64,000 nucleotides of DNA from Streptomyces sp. SLBN-31 (GCF_006715395.1 NZ_VFNC01000002.1:2604001-2668000); one strand, 5' to 3'. Shown: positions 1 through 9,457, counted from the first letter of the stretch. Numbers and translations: made by a program. The notes: generated by a model from the letters alone, not told the origin.

Positions 1-86
1 GCAAGCTGGTCAACCGGATCGAGGTCGACAAGGAGACCGAGAAGTTCGCGAAGCTGGCGCTGGAGCGGATGCTGGCGCTGCCGTAG
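1..86 (+). CDS. nadA: C-terminal end of probable quinolinate synthase (partial)
   Basis: Only the last 27 codons are inside the window, in the frame that ends with TAG at 84-86. The tail contains NRIEVD, then a short helix ending in LERMLALP. This resembles the C-terminus of quinolinate synthase NadA, the 4Fe-4S enzyme that condenses iminoaspartate with dihydroxyacetone phosphate in NAD synthesis. The call rests on a short tail plus remembered gene order in Streptomyces, so it is tentative. The gene converges on the kinase gene, with 15 bp between the stop codons and no clear terminator hairpin. Confidence 0.5.
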   Translation, partial: KLVNRIEVDKETEKFAKLALERMLALP

Positions 87-101
87 AAAGCACCTTCCGT
101 G

Positions 102-2351
102 TCACCCCGAGACGGGCTTCCGCTCGGGGTGCGCGGGGTCGAGGGTGACGAGGGTGCCGTCGGGGGTCGACACCAGCAGGGCGCCCCGGTGCGGGACCGG
201 GTCAGCGAGCAAGCCGCTCATGCTGTTCACTCGGCCCGCACGCGGGTACGACTCCCACAGCAGCGTCCCCGCGCGGGCGTCCAGGGCGGCGACCCGTCCG
301 CTGGCGCTGGCGACGAACAGGCTGCGGCGCCCGTCGAAGGTCGGCCGACCCGGCTGCTCCAGCGTCGTCGCGGTGCTCCACAGGGGCTTGCCGGTCAGCG
401 GCGAGACGGCCGCCAGCCGGCCGTTGGAGGTGACGAAGCACAGCACCCCCTGCGCCAGACCGACGTCCCCGTCCTGCTGCTGGGTCAGTTCGACGGTACG
501 GGACCGGCCTCCTGCGGGGTCGATCAGCACCACCCGGACGAAGGCGTTGTCCTCCGTGTTCGGATCGGAGCTGCGCCGTTCGACGAACACCGGGCGTCCG
601 TCCAGCGTCCCGGCGTAGGCCGCGGTGACCGAGAGTCCGGAACCGAGCCGTCGTAGCCCGCCGTCGGCGGGGTCGAGGGCGAACAGCCGCCGCTGGGCGC
701 CGGACGGGGTGTGGTAGTCGACGCAGTCCGTGAAGGCCCGGTCCCCGTCGAGGACGAACGTGCAGTTGTAGCCGGAGGGCAGCGGCATGCTCCACCGTGC
801 GGCGCCGTCCCGCGGGGAGCGGGCGGTGACGCCGGAGCCGTCCGGGACGAGGACCAGGCCGCCGACGAGTGCCGTGTCGACGGACTGGTTCGGCACCTGC
901 CTGGACCACAGCCGCCTGCCGCTGTCCGCGGCGAGGGCGGCGACGGTGATCGTCTCGTCGTCGCCGGCGGCGTTCCCGATGGTCTCCCGCACGAGCAGCA
1001 CGCCGTCGCGCACGCCGAGGACCCGGGCCCCGTAGCGGTCGAGCGGGGTGTTCCCGGGCCGGGCCGCGGCCCGCCAGAGGGTGCGGCCGGTCGCGGCGTC
1101 CAGGCGGACCGGCAGGGCGTTCTGACCCGCGCAGTAGAAGGACGTACCGCCAGGCACACACGTCGGATGCGGCCCGGAGCCGAAGCCGCTCATCTCCGGC
1201 GCTCGGCTCTTCTTCACTCCCTGGGCGGCGTCCGCGTACACGGTCGTGCGCCAGGGCCGCCAGCCGGCCGGGTAGGCGGCCCAGCGGGTGGCGGAGGGAC
1301 TGGGCGAGGCACCCTCCTGGACCGTGCCGCCGCCCCCCTTGAACGGTCCCAGCAGATAGGCGGTGAGCGCGACAGCCAGTACACCGGCCACCGCGACCGG
1401 CACCCGCAGCCGGCGGTTGCCGGCACTCCGCGAGCGCGGCGCGGCCTGCGCCTCGACGGGAGGCGCGGAGCCGGTTTCCGGCGGCAGCGTCGGCTGCGGA
1501 TCCGGCCTGCGATGGGGCACCGTGGGCATCTCGCCCGGCGCCACCTCCGGCAGGGCGGTGGTGAAGGCGTGGGAGAGCTCGTCCAGTCCGGGGCGGTCGC
1601 CCGGCTCCTTGACCAGACAGCGGGAGACGACCTCGCGCAGCGGCGGGGATACGTCGTCCAGCGCCGGCTCCTCGCTCATCACGCGGTACGCCGTCAGATA
1701 GGGGCTGTCGGTGTCGAAGGGGCCGCGGCCGGTGGCGGCGAACACCACGAGGGAGCCGAGCGAGAAGACGTCCGATGCCGGTCCCACCGAGCGCGCGTCC
1801 GAGAGCTGTTCGGGGGACATGAAGGGCGGGGTGCCCATCATGTGCCCGGTCTCGGTCAGTGTCTGGTTCTCCGCCGCGCGCGAGATGCCGAAGTCGATGA
1901 CCCGGGGGCCGTCCTCGGCCATCAGAACGTTGGCCGGTTTCAGATCGCGGTGCACGACCCCGGTGCGGTGGATGTCGCGCAGCGCCTCCACCAGTCCGAG
2001 GACCAGGTTCCGCAGCTGCGCGCCGGCCATCGGACCGTGTGCCCGCAGGTGGTCGGCGAGCGAGTGCCCGGGCACGTACTGCGTTGCCATCCAGGGCAGT
2101 TCGGCCTCCGGGTCCGCGTCCACGACCGGTGCGGTGAAGGCTCCGCTGACCTTGCGGACGGCCGCGATCTCCTGCCGGAAGCGGGCACGGAACACCGGGT
2201 CCGCGGCGTACTGGGCGTGCACCACCTTGACGGCGACCTCGCGTCCGGACCGGGACCTGGCCCGGTAGACGACGCCCATACCACCGGCCCCCAGCCGGTC
2301 GACGATCCGGTACTCACCCAGCGCCCCGGGATCGCCCTCGCGCAGTGCCAC
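102..2351 (-). CDS. Membrane Ser/Thr protein kinase with extracellular PQQ-type beta-propeller
   Basis: The product has about 749 residues. The N-terminal 280 residues form a Hanks-type kinase: glycine loop GAGGMGVVYRA at about 21-31, ATP-binding Lys42 in VAVKVV, catalytic HRDLKPANV at about 134, DFG near 154 and SPEQL in the activation segment. A Pro-rich linker leads to one membrane helix at about 315-335. The rest carries repeated Trp-containing blades (GRTLWRA, GRRLWSR, GKPLWST, GTLLWES) of a PQQ-like propeller outside the cell. The GTG at 2351 is preferred over an upstream in-frame ATG at 2501 because GGGGGAGAGG lies about 9 bases before it. The gene is divergent from the toxin operon, so a regulatory link is possible but unproven. 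Confidence 0.88.
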   Translation of the reverse strand: MALREGDPGALGEYRIVDRLGAGGMGVVYRARSRSGREVAVKVVHAQYAADPVFRARFRQEIAAVRKVSGAFTAPVVDADPEAELPWMATQYVPGHSLADHLRAHGPMAGAQLRNLVLGLVEALRDIHRTGVVHRDLKPANVLMAEDGPRVIDFGISRAAENQTLTETGHMMGTPPFMSPEQLSDARSVGPASDVFSLGSLVVFAATGRGPFDTDSPYLTAYRVMSEEPALDDVSPPLREVVSRCLVKEPGDRPGLDELSHAFTTALPEVAPGEMPTVPHRRPDPQPTLPPETGSAPPVEAQAAPRSRSAGNRRLRVPVAVAGVLAVALTAYLLGPFKGGGGTVQEGASPSPSATRWAAYPAGWRPWRTTVYADAAQGVKKSRAPEMSGFGSGPHPTCVPGGTSFYCAGQNALPVRLDAATGRTLWRAAARPGNTPLDRYGARVLGVRDGVLLVRETIGNAAGDDETITVAALAADSGRRLWSRQVPNQSVDTALVGGLVLVPDGSGVTARSPRDGAARWSMPLPSGYNCTFVLDGDRAFTDCVDYHTPSGAQRRLFALDPADGGLRRLGSGLSVTAAYAGTLDGRPVFVERRSSDPNTEDNAFVRVVLIDPAGGRSRTVELTQQQDGDVGLAQGVLCFVTSNGRLAAVSPLTGKPLWSTATTLEQPGRPTFDGRRSLFVASASGRVAALDARAGTLLWESYPRAGRVNSMSGLLADPVPHRGALLVSTPDGTLVTLDPAHPERKPVSG

Positions 2352-2539
2352 CGCTCTGTTCCTCTCCCCCGAAGAGCAGTTCGAGGTCACAGGATACGGA
2401 AAGGGTCGGAGGCGCCCCGGGGCACCGGCCTGCCGCCGTCCTTGTCCGAAACGCGAAGGCCGGGCATCTCCTGGACCCGACCCACTGGCAGAATCGATCA
2501 TTCTGGCGATGACCGACTGGCTGTACTACGGGGGCTGAA

Positions 2540-2932
2540 GTGGAAGCCGACGAACTGCGACCGCGGCCGGCGGATCCGGCGACGCCCCGGCCCGGGGACC
2601 TGCGGCGGGCCGTAGGGCGGTTCCGGCGCAGTGAGGTGCTCGTTCCGGTCGTGGACGACTCGGTGCTGTCGGTCGAAGCCGGCGGAATCCGCTGGCTGTT
2701 CGCGTTCACCGACGACGCGGCCCTGGAGCGTTTCGCGCGGGCGCGCGGTGAGGCGGTGCCCGAGCGAGTGCCGGTGTTCGGGGCGCGGTTGCTGGATCAG
2801 GTGATCCCGCGGGTGGGCGGGCCGGCCGGGATCGCGGTGGACGCGGGCAGCCCGGCGGGGATGGTGCTGCCGCCGGTGCGAGGAATCGTTCCGGACGAGG
2901 TGGCCGTGGACGCCGCGGAGGTGACGGCGTGA
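2540..2932 (+). CDS. SseB-like small protein, first gene of toxin operon
   Basis: This 130-aa product starts at GTG 2540. It has the look of the SseB N-terminal domain: a short DLRRAVGRFRRSEVLVPV segment, then a strand pattern with WLFAFTDDAALERFA and a small C-terminal barrel-like region rich in Gly/Pro/Val. Such proteins commonly sit beside WXG100/RHS toxin genes in Streptomyces, where their role is unknown. The stop codon overlaps the GTG of the next gene (GTGA), so the two are translationally coupled. It shares the 188-bp divergent promoter region with the kinase. Family assignment is by pattern only. Confidence 0.7.
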   Translation: MEADELRPRPADPATPRPGDLRRAVGRFRRSEVLVPVVDDSVLSVEAGGIRWLFAFTDDAALERFARARGEAVPERVPVFGARLLDQVIPRVGGPAGIAVDAGSPAGMVLPPVRGIVPDEVAVDAAEVTA

Positions 2933-3537
2933 GCGAGGGCGGCGGCTACCAGGTCGATCCGGAGGCGCTTCAGCGGATCACCAAGGGCATCGACCAGGCG
3001 ATGGACGAACTGAAGACGCAGGGCTTCGACGTCGAGGCGAATCTCGGGCGCGGCTTCGACGACTTGGAGCTGGACGGTCTGGAAGTGGGGGACGGCAGTC
3101 TGCGGCAGGTGTTTGCGGACTTCTGCGAACGATGGAGCTGGGGCGTGCGGTCGCTGATGCAGGACGCCAACGACTTCGCGTACGGCCTGGGCCTGTCGGC
3201 GGGGCTCTACCACGACCAGGAGCAGTACGTCTCCGGCCTCCTGAAGAACGTGTGGACGGCTGCCGCGGGCAATCCGAACCTGACCGAGGAGCAGGCCCGA
3301 CAGCGTTCCTGGTCCCAGACGTTCGAGGACAACAACTACTCCGACGCCGCGAACGCGGACTACAGCATGGGGTCCTTCGTCGAGGGCGACCGGGAGGTGG
3401 CGGCGGCCTGGGCGCAGACGGGGAAGGACCTGGACACCTCGACGGTGACACCGGACGCCCTGTTCGATCCGCGCACCGAATGGCAGTGGGGCGGGCCGCC
3501 TCCGGCCGGCCCGGAGTCCGGCGAGGGTGAGGGCTGA
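2929..3537 (+). CDS. Helical ESX/T7SS-type accessory protein of the toxin operon
   Basis: The product is 202 aa, starting at the GTG that overlaps the previous stop codon. The first 120 residues are predicted helical and acidic, with a SWGVRSLM segment similar in position to the W-x-G turn of WXG100 proteins. The C-terminus is acidic, disordered and Gly/Pro rich. There is no signal peptide. The stop TGA shares bases with the ATG of the RHS gene (TGATG), so the three genes form one coupled unit. It probably acts as a secretion partner or chaperone for the RHS protein. I do not recognise a more exact family. Confidence 0.65.
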   Translation: MSEGGGYQVDPEALQRITKGIDQAMDELKTQGFDVEANLGRGFDDLELDGLEVGDGSLRQVFADFCERWSWGVRSLMQDANDFAYGLGLSAGLYHDQEQYVSGLLKNVWTAAAGNPNLTEEQARQRSWSQTFEDNNYSDAANADYSMGSFVEGDREVAAAWAQTGKDLDTSTVTPDALFDPRTEWQWGGPPPAGPESGEGEG

Positions 3538-6500
3538 TGGGCATCGGGGGGTTCGTCGACGATCTCGGAGACGGTCTGGAGAGCGCCGCCGGCAGTGTGA
3601 AGCGGGGCGTCGGCGAGGCCGTCAACTGGGGCTCGGACCAGGCGGCGGACGGCCTGTCGGCCCTCGGCGCGGACGGCATGGCCGAAGGGGTGCGCGACTT
3701 CGGCGAGGGCGTGAACAACCGGCTGGGCGGCGAGGTCGCCGAGCGGCGCCTGGGCGAGACCGAGGATCCCAAGGAGCTGGTCCACGGCAGTCCGGCGGCG
3801 CTGGAGGAGCGGGCCGGTCATCTGGGGAAGTTCTCCCGGGCGTTCGAGAACGTCGGGCAGGGGCTGCGGTCCCTGGACGCCGGCAGCTGGCGTGGCCAGG
3901 CCGCGGACGCCTTCCGCGCGAAGTTCGAGCCGCACCCCAAGCAGTGGCTGACGGCGGCCGACGCATGCGAGACAGCGGCCAAGGCCCTGGAGGCATACGC
4001 GAGCACGGTGCGCTGGGCCCAGCAGCAGGCGCAGCTGGCGATCGACGCCTGGCGGGATGCGCAGAGGCTCAGCAAGCAGGCGGCGGACGCGTACAACGCC
4101 GAGGTGAGGGCGTACAACCAGGCGGCCGAGCAGTACAACGCGAAGGCGCTCAACGGGCAGGGCCCCGGGCAGAGGCCGACCGAGCCGGGCGAGTTCGACG
4201 ACCCCGGAGCGGCGGGCCGCTCGACGGCCGAGAGCATCCTGGCGGAGGCCCGCCGTCAGCGCACCGACGCGGCACGCGACGCGCAGCGGCTGGTCGCGGC
4301 CGCTCTGGAACAGGCCCCGGCGAGGCCGGAGTTCACCGACCGGATGGGCGCCGACGCCAAGGACGCCCTGGCCGGCACCGAACTCAACATGCTGCACAGC
4401 ATGGGAGGTCTCGTCAGGGGCGGCGTGGACGCGGTGAAGCTGGCCCGCTCGGTCAACCCCATGGACCCCTACAACGTCACCCACCCGGCCCAGTTCATGG
4501 CGAACAGCAACATGCTGCTGGCCGGCCTGGTGGGCACCGCCGCCCACCCCGAGCGCCTGCCGAAGGCGATCCTGGGCAGCGGCTGGAGCAGCGATCCGGC
4601 CGACGCGGGCGGGTACCTGATCTCCAACCTGGTCGGCGGCAAGGGTGCCGGTGGGTTGGAGAGGGGCGCGATCGGGGCCGGCAGCCGAGCGGCCGCGAGG
4701 GACGCCATGACGGCGACGGCACGGCGGAGCGTGAGCGAGCGGCTCGCGGACACCGCCCGGAGCATCAAGTGCAAGGTGTTCGGCGGCGACCCCGTCGACA
4801 TGGCAACCGGCCGTGTGTCGCTGCCCCAGACGGACGTGACGCTCCCCGCCAAGCTGCCTCTGCTGTTCACCCGGCAGTTCGAGTCGTCGTACCGGGCGGG
4901 CCGCTGGTTCGGCCCGGCGTGGACCTCGACGGCCGACCAGCGGCTGGAGATCGACGCCGAGGGCGTCGTCTTCGTCCGCGAGGACGGCTCGCTGCTCGCC
5001 TACCCGCATCCGGCTCCGGGTGTTCCGGTCCTGCCCCTGGCCGGCGACGGCCACCCGCTGACGGTCGACACCTGGGGCGACTACACCGTCGACGACCCGG
5101 CCTCGGGCCGCACTTGGTTCTTCGCCGCACCGGGTGGCGACGGTGACGGCATCGCGCTCCTGGCCCAGATCTCCGACCGGTCGGGCCAGTGGCTCTCCTT
5201 CGAGTACGACGACCGGGCCGCCCCGACCGCGATCGTCCACTCGGCCGGCTACCGCCTCGGCATCGAGCACGCCGGGAACCGCATCACCGCTCTGCGCCTG
5301 GCGGACCGCGGCCAGGACATCGAGTTGGTCCGCTTCGGCTACGACGCTCACGGCCACCTCGCCACGGTCACGAACTCCTCCGGCATCCCGACCCGGTTCA
5401 CGAACGACGCCATGGGCCGGATCACCGCCTGGACGGACACCAACGACTCGTCGTACACGTACGTCTACGACGACCAGGACCGCTGCGTCTCCCAGTCGGG
5501 CGAGGCCGGCCACCTGCGCAACACCTTCGCCTACGGCGACCCCGGTCCGGACACCGGTGACCGAACCGTCTCGGTCACCAACTCCCTCGGGCAGACCACG
5601 CGTTACCAGGTCAACCGTGACCTGCAGGTGGTGGCGGTGACGGCCCCGGACGGCGCCGTCACCCGCACCACGTACGACCGGCACGACCGCCCGCTGACCG
5701 AGACGGACCCACTGGGCCGGACGGTGAGCCACGCCTACGACGACGCCGGCCGTGTGGTGATGGCCGTACGCCCGGACGGCGCTTACACCAGCGTCGGCTA
5801 CGACGATCGCGGCCTGCCCGTCTCGATCCGCGGCGCCGACGGGACGTACACCAGCCAGCGGTTCGACGAGTTCGGCAACCGCATCGCGGTGACGGACACC
5901 TCCGGTGCGACGACCCGCTTCGCCTACGACGCCCTGGGCAACCTCGCGGCGATCACGGACGCGCTGGGCGCGACCACCACGGTCCGCTGCAACGCCGCGG
6001 GCCTGCCGCTTGAGGTCACGGACCCGCTGGGCGCGGTCACCCGCTACGCACGCGACGCCTTCGGCCGCCCGACGACGATCACCGACCCGCTCGGAGCCGC
6101 CACCCGGCTGGTGTGGACGGTCGAGGGCCGGCTGTCCCGCCGTACCGCCCCGGACGGCACGACGGAGGCGTGGACGTACGACGGCGAGGGCAACTGCACC
6201 AGCCACACCGACCCGTTGGGCGCGGTCACCCGGTACGAGTACACGCACTTCGACCTGATGTCGGCCCGCACGGGCCCGGACGGCGTGCGGTACGAGTTCG
6301 ACCACGACACGGAACTGCGCCTGACGAAGGTCAGCAATCCGCAGGGTCTGACGTGGAGTTACGAGTACGACCGGGCCGGCCGGCTGGTCGCGGAGACGGA
6401 CTTCGACGACCGTGCGGTGACGTACGCCCATGACGCGGCGGGCCAGTTGACCGCCACCACGACGGCTTCCGGCGAGGTCCTCCGCTTCGAGCGGGACGTG

Positions 6501-8273
6501 CTGGGCCGTGTGGTGCGCAAGGACGCGGCGGGCACGGTCACGACGTACGCGTACGACATGACGGGCGGCCTGGCCCGGGCGGCCAACCCGGACGCGGTCC
6601 TGGAACTCCGGCGGGACGCATCGGGACGCCTGATCTCCGAGACGGTCGACGGCCGCACCGTCACCCACGCCTACGACGTTCTGGGCCGCCGCACGAGCCG
6701 GACGACGCCGACCGGGGCGAGGAGCGTGTGGTCGTACGACGCGGCGGGCAACCGCACCGCGCTGACCACCGCCGGCCAGACCCTGACCTTCACCCATGAC
6801 GCGGCCGGCCGCGAAGTGACCCGGCACATCGGCGAACTGGCCACCCTGGAGCACACCTTCGACCCGCTGGGCCGCCTGACGAAACAGGAACTCACCGGCC
6901 CGGCCGACCGGCGCCTGCAGCACCGCGCCTACACCTACCGGGCCGACGGCCACCTGATCGGCGTCGACGACGACCTGAACGGCAGCCGCCGTTTCACCCT
7001 GGACGCGGCCGGCCGGGTCACGGCGGTCCGGGCGGCCGACTGGACGGAGTCCTACGCCTACGACGCCGCGGGCAACCAGACCCACGCGACCTGGCCGGCC
7101 TCCATGCCGGGCCAGGAGGCCACGGGCGAGCGCGCCTACACGGGCACGCGCATCACCCGCGCGGGGAGCGTCCGCTACGAACACGACGCCGCGGGGCGCG
7201 TCACTCTGCGCCGGAAGACGCGCCTGTCCCGCAAGCCGGACACGTGGCGCTACACCTGGGACGCCGAGGACCGCCTCACCTCGGTGATCACCCCGGACGG
7301 CACGACCTGGCGCTACCGCTACGACCCCCTCGGCCGCCGCACGGCCAAACAACGCGTGGCCGCGGACGGCGAGACGGTCCTGGAACAGGTGGACTTCACC
7401 TGGGACGGCACCACACTGGCCGAACAGGCCACGCATGTCCCGGGCACCACCGAGCCCGCCTCGACTCTCACCTGGGACCACGACGGCCTCCGTCCCCTGA
7501 CGCAGACCGAACGCAATTTCCTCCCGGACGCGCCCCAGGAGGAGATCGACTCCCGCTTCTACGCGATCGTCACCGACCTGATCGGCACCCCCACGGAACT
7601 GGTCGACGAGGCCGGCGCGATCGCCGGGCACGCCCGGACCACCCTCTGGGGCACGACGACCTGGCACAACACACCCACCCCCCTCCGCTTCCCGGGCCAG
7701 TACGCCGACCCAGAAACAGGCCTCCACTACAACTACTTCCGCCACTACGACCCAGAATCAGCCCGCTACCTCACACAGGACCCGCTGGGACTGGCGCCCA
7801 GCCCAAACCCGGCTTCCTATGTACCCAACCCGCACATCCGATCCGATTCGCTCGGCCTTGCTCCAAATTGCCCGCTTGGCAGTAATGCTCGGGGACCCTT
7901 CGACTTCAGAGAGCCGAACCCCAATTTCCCTCCAAACGAAAAAGCGGCCGAAGTCATGCGGTCAGCTCCGACCGGCGGAAATATCGACTGTTCAGAGGTA
8001 GCCGAATACATCCTGCGACGAACGGGCGGGCAAGGGAAAATTATAAATTTCACCCTACACGACGACCCAATTATCAACATTCCTGAAAGTTCAGGCCAAG
8101 TTGTGACGGAATACCGCTACCACGACGTCTACACAGACGGCCGATACGTGTACGATCCGGTAATGGCATCAGACCCGATTCCGTACGGTGACTTCGAGCG
8201 AGCCATTCGACTGTTGAACCCGGGCAAGAAGCTCCTCGTCCACGACGGTGGGTACTCAGGTCCGCTCTGGTGA
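3537..8273 (+). CDS. RHS-repeat polymorphic toxin with papain-fold C-terminal domain
   Basis: This 1578-aa protein is modular. Residues 1-250 are helical with a SWRGQAADAFR (W-x-G) motif, a likely type VII-type export domain with no Sec signal. A DUF6531-like domain starts near residue 415 (GGDPVDMATGRV). About a thousand residues of YD/RHS repeats (YDxxGR, Y-D-x-x-G-N) follow, closed by the RHS core motif around 1410-1435 (YADPETGLHYNYFRHYDP, RYLTQDPLGL). The last 130 residues are a separate toxin tip with Cys1485 (NIDCSEVAEYIL), His1529 (EYRYHDVYTDG) and Asp1540 (YVYDPV). That order matches papain-like Tox-PL proteases/deamidases. The tip is markedly poorer in G+C than the shell. The substrate is unknown. 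Confidence 0.9.
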   Translation: MGIGGFVDDLGDGLESAAGSVKRGVGEAVNWGSDQAADGLSALGADGMAEGVRDFGEGVNNRLGGEVAERRLGETEDPKELVHGSPAALEERAGHLGKFSRAFENVGQGLRSLDAGSWRGQAADAFRAKFEPHPKQWLTAADACETAAKALEAYASTVRWAQQQAQLAIDAWRDAQRLSKQAADAYNAEVRAYNQAAEQYNAKALNGQGPGQRPTEPGEFDDPGAAGRSTAESILAEARRQRTDAARDAQRLVAAALEQAPARPEFTDRMGADAKDALAGTELNMLHSMGGLVRGGVDAVKLARSVNPMDPYNVTHPAQFMANSNMLLAGLVGTAAHPERLPKAILGSGWSSDPADAGGYLISNLVGGKGAGGLERGAIGAGSRAAARDAMTATARRSVSERLADTARSIKCKVFGGDPVDMATGRVSLPQTDVTLPAKLPLLFTRQFESSYRAGRWFGPAWTSTADQRLEIDAEGVVFVREDGSLLAYPHPAPGVPVLPLAGDGHPLTVDTWGDYTVDDPASGRTWFFAAPGGDGDGIALLAQISDRSGQWLSFEYDDRAAPTAIVHSAGYRLGIEHAGNRITALRLADRGQDIELVRFGYDAHGHLATVTNSSGIPTRFTNDAMGRITAWTDTNDSSYTYVYDDQDRCVSQSGEAGHLRNTFAYGDPGPDTGDRTVSVTNSLGQTTRYQVNRDLQVVAVTAPDGAVTRTTYDRHDRPLTETDPLGRTVSHAYDDAGRVVMAVRPDGAYTSVGYDDRGLPVSIRGADGTYTSQRFDEFGNRIAVTDTSGATTRFAYDALGNLAAITDALGATTTVRCNAAGLPLEVTDPLGAVTRYARDAFGRPTTITDPLGAATRLVWTVEGRLSRRTAPDGTTEAWTYDGEGNCTSHTDPLGAVTRYEYTHFDLMSARTGPDGVRYEFDHDTELRLTKVSNPQGLTWSYEYDRAGRLVAETDFDDRAVTYAHDAAGQLTATTTASGEVLRFERDVLGRVVRKDAAGTVTTYAYDMTGGLARAANPDAVLELRRDASGRLISETVDGRTVTHAYDVLGRRTSRTTPTGARSVWSYDAAGNRTALTTAGQTLTFTHDAAGREVTRHIGELATLEHTFDPLGRLTKQELTGPADRRLQHRAYTYRADGHLIGVDDDLNGSRRFTLDAAGRVTAVRAADWTESYAYDAAGNQTHATWPASMPGQEATGERAYTGTRITRAGSVRYEHDAAGRVTLRRKTRLSRKPDTWRYTWDAEDRLTSVITPDGTTWRYRYDPLGRRTAKQRVAADGETVLEQVDFTWDGTTLAEQATHVPGTTEPASTLTWDHDGLRPLTQTERNFLPDAPQEEIDSRFYAIVTDLIGTPTELVDEAGAIAGHARTTLWGTTTWHNTPTPLRFPGQYADPETGLHYNYFRHYDPESARYLTQDPLGLAPSPNPASYVPNPHIRSDSLGLAPNCPLGSNARGPFDFREPNPNFPPNEKAAEVMRSAPTGGNIDCSEVAEYILRRTGGQGKIINFTLHDDPIINIPESSGQVVTEYRYHDVYTDGRYVYDPVMASDPIPYGDFERAIRLLNPGKKLLVHDGGYSGPLW

Positions 8274-8291
8274 TACGTGGAGGATCTCGCC

Positions 8292-8699
8292 GTGTCGGCA
8301 CGCAGTGAGCAGGCAATCCAGGCACTCCTCAGGTTCGGGGATCTCGCCTGGTTCTCCTTGCCTGCGGAGACTCATCCTGTGCACGGATATCGTCAGGTGC
8401 CATACATGGGGTTCAGATACAAGTCGCCACGGGAAAAGGTTGCACGGCTCATAGAAGAGGTCACGAGGGATTGGCGGACCGAAGTCGCGTGGACGCTCGA
8501 CAGGACCAGGAGAAATTGGGTCCTGGTGCCGTCCCGCATCCTGAGCGAAGCGCAAGGGCTTGACAATCCCGCGTTCGCCGACGTCGTCCACTCCGTCAAC
8601 GTGCAGGATCCGCTGTTCTGCGCCAAAGCGCTGTCGGATCTCGAGCTGATCATCCAGCGCCTGCAAGAAGTCCCCGTTCCTGAGGATCTTTCGGATTAG
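8292..8699 (+). CDS. Probable immunity protein for the RHS toxin (unrecognised family)
   Basis: A 135-aa protein starting at GTG 8292. This start has a perfect GGAGG at 8279-8283, eight bases upstream; an in-frame GTG at 8277 lies on top of that site and is less likely. The gene begins 18 bp after the toxin stop codon. The product is soluble with mixed helix and strand, several Trp residues (DLAWFSLP, DWRTEVAWTL, RNWVLVPS) and an acidic C-terminus. No known family was recognised. Immunity function is inferred from position alone: it is the first gene after the toxin tip, on the same strand and with similarly lower G+C. Confidence 0.6.
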   Translation: MSARSEQAIQALLRFGDLAWFSLPAETHPVHGYRQVPYMGFRYKSPREKVARLIEEVTRDWRTEVAWTLDRTRRNWVLVPSRILSEAQGLDNPAFADVVHSVNVQDPLFCAKALSDLELIIQRLQEVPVPEDLSD

Positions 8700-8770
8700 G
8701 AGCGAGCGCGGAACTGTGCGCTCACCGCTTCTGATCGGCCATACGCCCGCGAAGGGCACCGCCTTCTGGC

Positions 8771-9457
8771 TCAGCCTTCCGCCCTCGGGCGTACCAGGCC
8801 CGACTCGTAGGCGATGACGACCAGTTGGGCTCTGTCGCGGGCGCCCAGTTTGGACATGGCTCTGTTGACGTGGGTTTTGACCGTCAACGGGCTTACTTCC
8901 AGGCGGTCGGCGATCTCGTCGTTGGAGTGGCCGGCGGCGACCTGGACGAGGACCTCGCGTTCGCGGACGGTGAGGGCGTCCAGGCGTTCGGCGCGGGCCG
9001 GGTCGTGGTCGTCGTCGCCCGGTTCGCCCTGGGCGAGGAAGCGGGCGATCAGGCCCTTGGTGGCGGCCGGGGAGAGCAGGGCCTCGCCGCCCGCCGCGAC
9101 GCGGATGGCGGCGAGCAGTTCCTCGGGTTCACTGCCCTTGCCAAGGAACCCGGAGGCCCCGGCGCGCAGCGACTGCACGACGTAGTCGTCGACCTCGAAG
9201 GTCGTGAGGATGACGATGCGGACGTGGGCGAGGGAGGGGTCGGTGCTGATCATGCGGGTGGCGGCCAGCCCGTCGGTGCCCGGCATGCGGATGTCCATGA
9301 GAACGACGTCGGCGCGCTGCTCCTTCGCCAGCCGTACCGCCTCCGCGCCGTCGGACGCCTCGCCGACGACCTCCATGTCGGGCTCGGAGTCGACGAGCAC
9401 CCGGAAGGCGCTGCGCAGCAGGGCCTGGTCGTCGGCGAGCAGGACACGGATCGTCAT
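8771..9457 (-). CDS. NarL/LuxR-family response regulator
   Basis: The product is 228 aa. Its receiver domain has the acidic pair D9-D10, phospho-acceptor Asp55 (LMDIRMPG), T/S in LTTF and Lys in GFLGKGS. A LuxR helix-turn-helix sits at about 160-220 (LTVREREVLVQVAAG, NDEIADRL, VKTHVNRAMSKL). The start ATG at 9457 overlaps the stop of the histidine kinase gene by four bases (ATGA) and has GGGGGAAG upstream, so kinase and regulator are co-translated. The stimulus is unknown; the proximity to pspA hints at envelope stress but proves nothing. Confidence 0.95.
   Translation of the reverse strand: MTIRVLLADDQALLRSAFRVLVDSEPDMEVVGEASDGAEAVRLAKEQRADVVLMDIRMPGTDGLAATRMISTDPSLAHVRIVILTTFEVDDYVVQSLRAGASGFLGKGSEPEELLAAIRVAAGGEALLSPAATKGLIARFLAQGEPGDDDHDPARAERLDALTVREREVLVQVAAGHSNDEIADRLEVSPLTVKTHVNRAMSKLGARDRAQLVVIAYESGLVRPRAEG

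Noticed and set aside
3360..7745. 1461-aa minus-strand open frame under the RHS gene
   Set aside because: It is a shadow of high-G+C codons; the product is low-complexity Arg/Gly/Val/Pro sequence, and the plus-strand RHS frame shows clear domains.
8704..8723. GAGCGC/GCGCTC hairpin after the immunity gene as a terminator
   Set aside because: The stem is only six bases with an eight-base loop and no T-run, too weak to call.
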